Below are positions 16,574-23,955 of a stretch of DNA of 64,000 nucleotides, piece by piece; position 1 is the first letter of the stretch, and every line of letters begins with the position of its first letter. The notes beneath the pieces are model-generated. The model did no database searches. It had not been told where the DNA came from and worked only from the letters and a program-made list of their open reading frames with translations. Source of the DNA: JAGNLA01 sp964639885 (GTDB lineage: Bacteria > Caldisericota > Caldisericia > JAAYUI01); NCBI GenBank assembly GCA_964639885.1, contig CAZXEH010000005.1, positions 42,076 through 106,075 on the forward strand. Reading direction: 5' to 3'. The position numbers and the translations under genes were made by a program.

Positions 16574-18264
16574 GAAAACTGATGCTTCTCCTGTGCCTGT
16601 GTCTTCTTCCGCTGCCGGCACTGGCTGCTGACGGTACAGTTTCCGTAAAGCCAATAGAAAAGTCTGTTCAAGTGGGCGACATCGTAAAAGTCGACATCAG
16701 GGCGGCAGGGCTTGCCAATCTCTACTCTGTCAAATACGAGGTTGTTTATGAAAACAGGATCATCACCTTCAAAGAACTCGAACTTGGCAGTCTTCTTGCC
16801 AACGACCCAAAACCAATAGCAAACTACACCGTCAAAAAAGACGGAGACAAATCGAGAATAATTTTTGGTGCATCATTTACCAACATAAAAAACAAATTTC
16901 CCGAATCAGGCACATTTTTCACCATCCAGTTCAAGGCAATCGACTCATCCAAGGCATCACCGATAAAAATTGAAAAGATTGAAGGCAGGGACTATCGTTT
17001 TGACATTGTCAAACTGAACGTTGAGAACTCGGAAATCGCCGTAACCGCACTACCGACAAAGCCAAATCTTGTGATTGACCCTAAAGAGCTCGATTTTGGA
17101 ACTCTCAGATCAGGCGAATCCAAAACGCTCAAATCGCACATCAGCAACGACGCAAAGGCTGGACTCAAGGGCTCAATTGAGCCTGACAACACATGGATTG
17201 AGGTTGATCCGGCAAAGTTCGACAAGGACGAATTCGATGTAACAATCACGGTCAAACCGGTTGACGGCCTGCTCCTGAATAAACAGCACATCGGCTATGT
17301 CCAGGTGGTTACAAACGGCGGTTCCCAGTCAATCAGATGCCGTTTTTACTATCAGGAGACCGCAATCGACGACCTCCCGCCAGACCTGACCATCACTGAG
17401 CCGGCCGATAAGGCGCTCCTCAACAAGTCGGCAATCCGCATAAAGGGAAGAACAAACCCGGGTGTGGCAATCTTCGTCGGCAACAACGCCAAGGAAGTGG
17501 GTGAAGACGGATCTTTTGATTTCCCGTACGACCTCCACGAAGGCGACAACACAATCACGGTCACAGCCAAAAAGGATACCGGAAAAACGACAGACAAAAC
17601 CATTGTCATCACCCTCGACTCAATGCCCCCGCCACTCAACGTGAAAGACCCAGGCGAAACAGTTCACACCAGCCCGATATGGATTGAAGGCGCAACAGAA
17701 AAAACAGCAACCATCAAAGCCGGTGGAAAACCGATCAAACCGGACAGCAACGGTAATTTCAGAATTTCGTTTGACCTGAAGGCAGGTGAGAACAAGCTGG
17801 AAATAATTGCTGTCGATCAGGCAGGAAACTCGACACCGTGGGGTAAAGTGGTCAAGTTCGTTCCACAGGAAACCATCAGCATAAAAATGTGGGTTGGCAA
17901 ACCTGAAGCATACATCAATGGCGAACTCAGATATCTTGAAGTTCCGCCAACGGTTGTGGGCGGCAGAACCTTCGTTCCGCTCCGCTTCGTTTCTGAAAAC
18001 TTCAGGGCCGACGTGAAATGGGATCCAGACACCAGATCAGTCACCGTTCACGGGCAGAACCACTCTTGTACTGTTTTCATTGATTCCAAGAACGCATTCC
18101 TGGACGGCATACCAAAGCTGCTCGAAGCTGCACCGTTCATCAAGAATGGAAAATCCATGGTTCCACTCAGATTCATCTCTCAAGACACGCTCTCGGCAGC
18201 CATCCTCTGGGACAACAACGAAAAAAGGATAGACCTGACTCTGGTCATCGACATAAAACCGTGA
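16570..18264 (+). CDS. secreted cohesin-like / Ig / stalk-domain protein
   Basis: 564 residues from the ATGA overlap at 16570. A signal peptide (MRKLMLLLCLCLLPLPALA) is followed by a cohesin-type beta-sandwich (~20-155; VQVGDIVKVDIRAAGLANLY, YEVVYENRIITF). After that come Ig-like modules (~160-430; ITEPADKALLNKSAIRIKGR is typical of bacterial Ig-like units) and two stalk repeats (~435-564; FVPLRFVSENFRADVKWD and MVPLRFISQDTLS). The cohesin fold can bind dockerin partners; no dockerin is encoded nearby. Probably a surface adhesion or assembly protein. Coupled to a radical SAM gene downstream. Confidence 0.8.
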   Translation: MRKLMLLLCLCLLPLPALAADGTVSVKPIEKSVQVGDIVKVDIRAAGLANLYSVKYEVVYENRIITFKELELGSLLANDPKPIANYTVKKDGDKSRIIFGASFTNIKNKFPESGTFFTIQFKAIDSSKASPIKIEKIEGRDYRFDIVKLNVENSEIAVTALPTKPNLVIDPKELDFGTLRSGESKTLKSHISNDAKAGLKGSIEPDNTWIEVDPAKFDKDEFDVTITVKPVDGLLLNKQHIGYVQVVTNGGSQSIRCRFYYQETAIDDLPPDLTITEPADKALLNKSAIRIKGRTNPGVAIFVGNNAKEVGEDGSFDFPYDLHEGDNTITVTAKKDTGKTTDKTIVITLDSMPPPLNVKDPGETVHTSPIWIEGATEKTATIKAGGKPIKPDSNGNFRISFDLKAGENKLEIIAVDQAGNSTPWGKVVKFVPQETISIKMWVGKPEAYINGELRYLEVPPTVVGGRTFVPLRFVSENFRADVKWDPDTRSVTVHGQNHSCTVFIDSKNAFLDGIPKLLEAAPFIKNGKSMVPLRFISQDTLSAAILWDNNEKRIDLTLVIDIKP

Positions 18265-19154
18265 GGGCTTCATACGGTTCACTTCAACTGCTGGGTCTGA
18301 AGCCCGGCGGGTACCCGTTTTCACCACGGGCAGTCTTCCTGCTCATCGGAGACGCCTGTGAAGGTGGATGCCTTTTTTGCCCGCAATCATCAGGCAGTCC
18401 CGAAAAGCTTTCAAGGGTCACCTGGCCTGAGGTTGAGGAAGCAGATGTTATTGGTGCAATCCTGAAAACCAAAATTGACCGCGTCTGCATCCAGGCCACA
18501 AGATCGCCTGCTACGAAACATGAAGTTTTGAGACTCCTGAAAAAGATTGGCGAAGCAACCATCGCCCCAATCTCGGTCTCGATGCACATTGAAACCTTCG
18601 AGGATGCACGTGAACTTCTGGAGGCTGGTGCAGCAAACGTAAGCATGGCACTTGACACGGCAACCGAGGAGCTGAGTCAGCAGATCAAACACAAACCGAT
18701 ACTGCAAACCATTGACCTCCTCATCAAAACCGCTTCACATTACCCTGGGCAGGTCACAACACACCTCATCGCCGGACTTGGAGAAACTCAGGAAGAGCTT
18801 GTTGAGCTTGCCAGAGTGCTGATAAGGGCAAACGTCTGTGTCTCGCTTTTCGCCTTCACACCCATTCCGGGAACACAGCTTGAAAATATTCAACAACCTG
18901 AGCTTTCCATCTACAGGCAGCTTCAGGCAGCACTGGCACTCATCAGAAAAGATCACGACTGGAAGATCACTTACAATCACGGATTTATCATCGATCTTGG
19001 CGATTATAAACCCCACCTCAAACAGTCCGACTTCCAGAACCCGGGCTGCCGTGGCTGCAACAGACCTTATTACAACGAAAAACCAGGCGGGATAATATAC
19101 AACCACCCAAACCCTCCAGACATGGAACAGATCATCAAGGAGATAGGCTTATGA
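18261..19154 (+). CDS. radical SAM protein, biotin-synthase-like
   Basis: 297 residues from GTG 18261, overlapping the previous TGA (GTGA). The [4Fe-4S]/SAM motif is CEGGCLFC (C-x3-C-x2-C) at about residues 33-40. A TIM-barrel with an HIETFEDARELLEAGAANVS region and VTTHLIAGLGETQEE follows, like BioB/HydE/PylB relatives. An extra cysteine pair, NPGCRGCNRPYY, sits near the C-terminus and may bind a second cluster. Chemistry and substrate are unknown. The gene sits in an operon with surface proteins. Confidence 0.8.
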   Translation: MRASYGSLQLLGLKPGGYPFSPRAVFLLIGDACEGGCLFCPQSSGSPEKLSRVTWPEVEEADVIGAILKTKIDRVCIQATRSPATKHEVLRLLKKIGEATIAPISVSMHIETFEDARELLEAGAANVSMALDTATEELSQQIKHKPILQTIDLLIKTASHYPGQVTTHLIAGLGETQEELVELARVLIRANVCVSLFAFTPIPGTQLENIQQPELSIYRQLQAALALIRKDHDWKITYNHGFIIDLGDYKPHLKQSDFQNPGCRGCNRPYYNEKPGGIIYNHPNPPDMEQIIKEIGL

Positions 19155-20356
19155 AGAGGCTTTCAGTCGTTTTCTGCATCGTGCTTGCTTTGGCAGGTCT
19201 TGCCGGTTGTGGTCAGCAAAAAGCGGACTTACCAAAACTTTCAATTGCTGTCAACTGGAAAACCCTGAAACAGTCAATCATTTACGCCTGTGTAAAGCCG
19301 CAGGCATGGAACATGCCACAAAAGCCTGGTCTTCCAAACCCTGAAATCAACATAAAAGAGATGTTCCCACCACTTTCAACCATCGATGCTCTGGCAGTTT
19401 CCGAAGGAACAGCCGGAAAAATCAAGTCAGTTTCAGACATCATCGAAAAGAGGAAGGATGAGTTCACAAACCTGGTCTTGGGGAGCCTTAAGTCCTGGGA
19501 TCTGGCCAAACTTGCCGTCAGAGCCGACAACATCGCAAACATCATGCACGTTGACCAGCCATTCAGGGAAATCGTCATCCAGCCTGACCCAGTAATGCTC
19601 TGGGGGCTCAACCGTGTTTCAATTGACGGTGACAAGGCAACAATCATAGTACCAACCTACATCGGCGATGACAATTTCGATTCAGCCTTCACAAACGCCC
19701 TCATTAATTTCGGAATGAAGGACAAAAACCCTGATACATCAAGGATTGATGAATTCTGCAAACGAAACAGTGCGTTCCTGCCAGCATGGGAGCAGTTCAC
19801 CTGTGACCTCGCTTTTGCAATGTCCACCTGGCTTTCCGGTACGGTTGAACCGGATTATCGTTCATTCATCCTCAAATCGTCACTCGAATTCGGTCACATC
19901 TTTACACCGCAAACCTCGCAGTGGGCAGGCAATTTTTACCAGTTCCTCGGAAACACAAACCTTCAGGAAGTCGTGGAAAACGCTCTCATCGACTGCGAAA
20001 ACCCGCTCTACCAGAAGCTCTACGACAGGCTCAAAAACTCTGCATGGATGGGGCTGACGGTAACCGACACAAAAGAAGGTGTGGCTGTAAACGTTTTTGG
20101 ATCAGAAGAGGCCACAAACTCTGGATTGCTCAAGGGTGACATCATCTTTGACATCGACTCCATGCCGATAAAAGCAGTCTGGAATGTACAAAACATCATG
20201 TACGACAAGGCACCGGGCGACGAAATCATCATTAAAATAACCAGAGACGAAGATAAGGGCGATGCAAAATCGCTGACAAAACTGGGCTCCGAAAACGGAA
20301 AGATAATGCTTGCCTACAAACTCAAACTTGTGGCAAAGCACAAACCTGCAATCTAG
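19151..20356 (+). CDS. lipoprotein with C-terminal PDZ domain
   Basis: 401 residues from the ATGA overlap. The N-terminus is a lipoprotein signal with lipobox LAGLAGC (Cys ~20). The middle (~25-295) is not recognised. Residues ~298-385 form a PDZ-like domain: WMGLTVTDTKEGVAVN, SGLLKGDIIFDIDSMPI, APGDEIIIKITRD. PDZ domains bind peptide termini or position substrates. There is no protease domain here. Last gene of the seven-gene overlapping operon; its stop shares CTAG with the convergent gene. Confidence 0.75.
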   Translation: MKRLSVVFCIVLALAGLAGCGQQKADLPKLSIAVNWKTLKQSIIYACVKPQAWNMPQKPGLPNPEINIKEMFPPLSTIDALAVSEGTAGKIKSVSDIIEKRKDEFTNLVLGSLKSWDLAKLAVRADNIANIMHVDQPFREIVIQPDPVMLWGLNRVSIDGDKATIIVPTYIGDDNFDSAFTNALINFGMKDKNPDTSRIDEFCKRNSAFLPAWEQFTCDLAFAMSTWLSGTVEPDYRSFILKSSLEFGHIFTPQTSQWAGNFYQFLGNTNLQEVVENALIDCENPLYQKLYDRLKNSAWMGLTVTDTKEGVAVNVFGSEEATNSGLLKGDIIFDIDSMPIKAVWNVQNIMYDKAPGDEIIIKITRDEDKGDAKSLTKLGSENGKIMLAYKLKLVAKHKPAI

Positions 20357-21057
20357 AACTTCACTTCCTCTGCAGTTTGAATTGTTGGAACTGAAAGACC
20401 AAGGAAATTCCTCATGATCACTTCACCAAACCAGAAACCTGGCACAGGAAGTTCAGGGTGGAATTGTAAACCATAGATCGGTTTGGTCTTGTGACGGATG
20501 CCTGCAATTATCTCGTAAGATGTTCTGGTTTCGCCAAGCTTTACAAATCCTTCAGGCACCTTTGATATCGACCAGCTGTGTCGCACTGCAACGAGGAAGC
20601 CGGCCATTGGAACCGCTTTGAAAACCGGATCCTGAGCGCTTGAAATAATTGGCAGAAATGTTGCGTTGCCTTGACCACCCTTGAAATCCATCCTTATCGT
20701 CTTGTCCCAGACGGTTGAAATCAATTGATGGCCGTAGCAGATACCAAGCATTGGAATGTCCGATTCCTCGAGTACCTGTCTTGAAAGCGTTCTGAATCCT
20801 GCCGGGTCGCCAACATGATCGGGCGAACCAGAGAAAATTATTGTTTTATCGGTTTTTAGTACCTGATCGGCAGAAAAAACAGACTCACATGTTGTTGTCG
20901 GAATTTCTGAAAATTTGAACGGATGAAGCGGAATTCCCTGTCTTGTAACCCTTACCATCCTTATGGTTTCGGGATCGACAAGGTTTCTGACCGCAGAAAC
21001 CAGAGAATTCAGATGACGAGTGCCAAAATCAACAATCAAAACTTTCTGTGAACCCAT
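20353..21057 (-). CDS. class I glutamine amidotransferase-like protein
   Basis: Start placed at ATG 21057 (MGSQKVLIVDFGTRHL), since GATAAT ends 7 nt upstream; an earlier in-frame start at 21099 lies above the promoter. 234 residues. The catalytic Cys is in LGICYGHQL, with His and Glu in LQFHPELPV, as in the GMP-synthase type amidotransferase domain. It would release ammonia from glutamine for an unidentified partner; no synthetase domain is attached. It may act as a stand-alone GuaA subunit or another GATase. Confidence 0.8.
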   Translation of the reverse strand: MGSQKVLIVDFGTRHLNSLVSAVRNLVDPETIRMVRVTRQGIPLHPFKFSEIPTTTCESVFSADQVLKTDKTIIFSGSPDHVGDPAGFRTLSRQVLEESDIPMLGICYGHQLISTVWDKTIRMDFKGGQGNATFLPIISSAQDPVFKAVPMAGFLVAVRHSWSISKVPEGFVKLGETRTSYEIIAGIRHKTKPIYGLQFHPELPVPGFWFGEVIMRNFLGLSVPTIQTAEEVKF

Positions 21058-21064
21058 GTTTAAA

Positions 21065-21092
21065 ATTATCGGCGCTTTTAAAACCTGTTCAA
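21065..21092 (-). promoter_or_regulatory. leaderless promoter of the amidotransferase gene
   Basis: Minus strand: TTGAAC (21092-21087), 16 nt, GATAAT (21070-21065), 7 nt, ATG 21057. No Shine-Dalgarno is present. Confidence 0.6.
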
Positions 21093-21165
21093 GTGGCAAA
21101 AATTAAGATATGGTCAATGATTGAAAAGGTTTTAAATTGTTTGATTTTATTACTTGTAAACAATA

Positions 21166-21188
21166 AGCCCCGACCATCGGTCGGGGCT
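21166..21188 (-). terminator. terminator of the lipoprotein gene
   Basis: Perfect 10-bp stem AGCCCCGACC/GGTCGGGGCT with a 3-nt centre, followed on the minus strand by TATTGTTT. It ends transcription from the lipoprotein gene at 21209. Confidence 0.8.
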
Positions 21189-21208
21189 ATGTTTTGTTTG
21201 AATACTTT

Positions 21209-21739
21209 TTAAAGAATGAACTCTGCTTTGGTGTTTCCGAGGAAATCAAGTGAGTTGATCTCCATCTTCAATCCAGTGATGCTGAACTTTTCGTCACCGT
21301 CAACCTTGAAGAAGAACTCGCCCTTTAGTTCTTTGCCAGGTGCAAGTTTTTCGTTGAGCACACCATCGGCAAGCAGTTCGTTGTCGACCGTTTTGTCTGG
21401 TGCAATGTAGAGTTTTCCACCAGCAAGAACAGAGTTGTAATCAACTTCAGCAGTACCGTTGTTCTTTACCGTGTAGGTAACATGGACATAAACCTTGCCG
21501 GCTTCTTCGCCCATGGCAATTCCACCAAGTGTCAGCTGTGGTTTAACCTCAGCTTTTGTGATCAGGTACTCAAGTTCACCAAACTTAACCGGCTGGTAGG
21601 CTGTCGGTTCTGTTTTCACCTCGCCACCGGTTGTTGTTGTTCCACCGTCATCCTTTTTCGGCTCTTCCTTCTCACCGCAGGCAGCGACCATAAATGATAC
21701 TGCAAGCACCAGAACAATCATCCAAACAAATTTCTTCAT
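21209..21739 (-). CDS. lipoprotein, DUF4352-like
   Basis: 176 residues, with AAGGAGG just before ATG 21739. Lipobox VAAC (Cys 21) is followed by a Thr/Gly/Lys-rich linker and one Ig-like beta-sandwich (~45-176). The pattern VYVHVTYTVKNNGTAEVD, then APGKELKGEFFFKV, is that of DUF4352-type extracellular domains, sometimes called telomeric-repeat-factor-like immunoprotective domains. It is a paralogue of the next gene upstream. Function unknown; surface-exposed. Confidence 0.75.
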   Translation of the reverse strand: MKKFVWMIVLVLAVSFMVAACGEKEEPKKDDGGTTTTGGEVKTEPTAYQPVKFGELEYLITKAEVKPQLTLGGIAMGEEAGKVYVHVTYTVKNNGTAEVDYNSVLAGGKLYIAPDKTVDNELLADGVLNEKLAPGKELKGEFFFKVDGDEKFSITGLKMEINSLDFLGNTKAEFIL

Positions 21740-21756
21740 CCAGTCCTCCTTGGAAT

Positions 21757-22251
21757 TTATTTCAAATCTATTGTGACCTTTGGCTGTTCCCTTACGCCAA
21801 GGTTCTCCAGAACCAGCTTCATTCCTTCAAACTTTAGGGTCATGTCACCGGTAACCTTGAAAAACACGTCGCCAGTCACTGTTTCATTCTTCTTTGCATC
21901 AACCTTATCCAATGCTCCTTCAACAAAGAGCTCATATGGCGACACGGTTCCGGTTGCATCAACAAGGCTCGGGTTGAGCATTCCAAGCATGAAAATCCTG
22001 TCGTCGCCGGAATCGTTTCTGAATGTCAGGTTTACTTTTACAAAAACCTTGCCATCTTCCGTTACCTTTGATCCATTGACCATGATCGAATCGACAACCG
22101 TCTGGCCATTTACCAGCGCAGACCAATCGCCGACAGCAACAAATTCTTTTGGTGGAAGCGAATTTTCATCCGAACCCGGTGGTTCGGCACCACATCCAGC
22201 AAACCCAGCAACCAAAACAACAAGCACCATGATGGCGGCTATTCTTTTCAA
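21757..22251 (-). CDS. lipoprotein, DUF4352-like paralogue (TTG start)
   Basis: Start placed at TTG 22251 (MKRIAAIMVLVVLVAGFAGC) because AAGGAGG lies 6 nt upstream; the ATG in between opens a frame that stops at once. 164 residues: lipobox VAGFAGC, then one Ig-like domain (VFVKVNLTFRNDSGDDRIF, VTGDVFFKVTGD). It shares the same fold and motif order with the gene 17 nt downstream, so the two form a tandem duplication in one operon. Confidence 0.75.
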   Translation of the reverse strand: MKRIAAIMVLVVLVAGFAGCGAEPPGSDENSLPPKEFVAVGDWSALVNGQTVVDSIMVNGSKVTEDGKVFVKVNLTFRNDSGDDRIFMLGMLNPSLVDATGTVSPYELFVEGALDKVDAKKNETVTGDVFFKVTGDMTLKFEGMKLVLENLGVREQPKVTIDLK

Positions 22252-22307
22252 AGCATACCTCCTTGATGAATAAAATGTTAATTTATTTAACAAAAATAAG
22301 CAAACGG

Positions 22308-22336
22308 TTGACAAGTCTACAATTGCAAATTACTAT
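22308..22336 (+). promoter_or_regulatory. promoter of the 22357 gene
   Basis: TTGACA (22308-22313), 17 nt, TACTAT (22331-22336). The transcript has a ~14-nt leader containing GGAGGAG. Confidence 0.65.
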
Positions 22337-22356
22337 CATTTACAAATGGAGGAGCA

Positions 22357-22809
22357 ATGACAGACGAAGAAAAAAAGATGCACCACACGATGGGTGTCGA
22401 CTATTTCAACACCACATGGACATTTATCGACAAAACCGACAGAACAGCCGATGACGACTACCAGATGATCCTCTATGCCCAGGCATCGCGTTTTCACTGG
22501 GGATTCGTTGGCACACCGGTTGAATTTCAGGCAGGCGACTGGCTCATCTCCAAGGTCTACTACATCCTTGGCCACAAGGAGGAGTGCATGTACGCTGCAA
22601 AGCGTTGCCTCGATATCTGCGAGAAAGAAAATATCGGTGGATTCAACATTGCATTCGCACACGAGAGCATGGCACGAGCATGCAAGCTAAACGGCGATAA
22701 TGAAGTCTTCAAGAAACACCAGGCAATCGCAATGGAAAAAGCAAAACTTGTTGAGGACAAGGACGACAGGGAGTACACAATCTCGGAGATTGAAAAGAAC
22801 AACGGCTGA
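22357..22809 (+). CDS. small alpha-helical protein of unknown function, TPR-like
   Basis: 150 residues with a strong GGAGGAG site and promoter. No signal peptide. The sequence is all helical: an N-terminal charged helix (MTDEEKKMHHTMGVDYFNTT), then three helix pairs with TPR-like spacing (ADDDYQMILYAQASRFHW, WLISKVYYILGHKEECMYAA, IAFAHESMARACKLNGD). Likely a cytosolic protein; function not known to me. Confidence 0.6.
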   Translation: MTDEEKKMHHTMGVDYFNTTWTFIDKTDRTADDDYQMILYAQASRFHWGFVGTPVEFQAGDWLISKVYYILGHKEECMYAAKRCLDICEKENIGGFNIAFAHESMARACKLNGDNEVFKKHQAIAMEKAKLVEDKDDREYTISEIEKNNG

Positions 22810-22811
22810 GG

Positions 22812-23930
22812 TCAGTCGCCCAACACCTTCACAGTCAGGCTGAATTTTCCAAACCTTGAGGTCAGGAAAGCTGCAGTGGCCGATTTGTAATCAAGAAGAT
22901 GCTGATCGCCAGGGTCGAGGCTAATCGGGAATGACCAGCCTCTGGAGAAATCGTAAGCCCAGATGTCGACTCCCTTGTCGTAGTAGTCACGCTTGTCGCT
23001 CCAGATGGCAATCGGCCAGTGAAGTTCAAGATTTTCCTTTTCAGTCAGCGGAATCCTCGATACCAGTTCAGGCTTCATGTCAACACCGGAAAGGGTTACA
23101 AGCATTATCTTGCAATCGATTGTCCAGGACAGCGGCTCAAGCAGATAGGCGAGATGCCCGTCAGAAATTGATGCGCCTGTCACATCCTCGGTCGAAGTGT
23201 CAACAGGTATTTCCAGTTTTTCGACGATGTCGTAAACAAAAAGATCACGGTCTGGCCTGAATCCGTATCTTCCAATAATTGAAACAAACCTGCCATCGAT
23301 GGCTGTGCAATACTGGTCACCTGGCTCAACGCAGATTCCTTCGGACTTTCCGGAGGGAAAATCGTACATCCACACGTCCAGATCGGTCTGGTCATCCTGC
23401 TGTGTCCAGAAAACCTTTGTGCTGTTTGCAAGAATGTGGGTCGGCTTCTCAAAAGACTCGGCCCTGACCAATGTTTTCTTGCCTGTTGTCAGATTGTGGC
23501 ACCAGATTGTGAACCTGCCCGAATCTTCACAAACCCAGACCACAATGTCACCGTAAACCCAAAATCTGCTTTCGTCACCAGGAAGGTTTGAGATGACGGA
23601 CTTGTTGCCTTCGAGGTCGGTCATCGCAAGATCGGCCTGCGTTTCCCAGCCATTCTTGACACAATATATGATTTTGCCACCGGCAAAGACTGGAGAGGTC
23701 TCAACCGTGCTTGTGTCGGTAATCCTTTTTTCATCACCTGTAGATGTGTCCAGCATCCAAAGGTCTGCCTGACCATCGATGGGTCTGCCAAAAACGACCG
23801 TGGAGCCAGAGATTGAAGCATGTACCGGTCTTGGAAAATCGCCGTAGGTGGTGACGGGATCGACAGCATTTACACCAGAAAGACCGGCTATAACAACGAT
23901 AAAAACTGCGGCAAGAAATATCTTCTTCAT
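22812..23930 (-). CDS. secreted TolB-like beta-propeller protein
   Basis: Start placed at ATG 23930 (MKKIFLAAVFIVVIAGLSG) behind GGAGGA; an in-frame ATG at 23948 is less well placed. 372 residues. After a signal peptide the protein is a six-bladed propeller of TolB/WD40-like type, with repeats such as DLWMLDTSTGDEKRITDT, DVWMYDFPSGKSEG and DLFVYDIVEKLE. It probably lies outside the cytoplasmic membrane and binds partners. It follows the stalk-propeller gene with a 25-nt gap, so both form one operon. Confidence 0.75.
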   Translation of the reverse strand: MKKIFLAAVFIVVIAGLSGVNAVDPVTTYGDFPRPVHASISGSTVVFGRPIDGQADLWMLDTSTGDEKRITDTSTVETSPVFAGGKIIYCVKNGWETQADLAMTDLEGNKSVISNLPGDESRFWVYGDIVVWVCEDSGRFTIWCHNLTTGKKTLVRAESFEKPTHILANSTKVFWTQQDDQTDLDVWMYDFPSGKSEGICVEPGDQYCTAIDGRFVSIIGRYGFRPDRDLFVYDIVEKLEIPVDTSTEDVTGASISDGHLAYLLEPLSWTIDCKIMLVTLSGVDMKPELVSRIPLTEKENLELHWPIAIWSDKRDYYDKGVDIWAYDFSRGWSFPISLDPGDQHLLDYKSATAAFLTSRFGKFSLTVKVLGD

Positions 23931-23955
23931 TCGTTCCTCCATTGCCAATGCTGGT

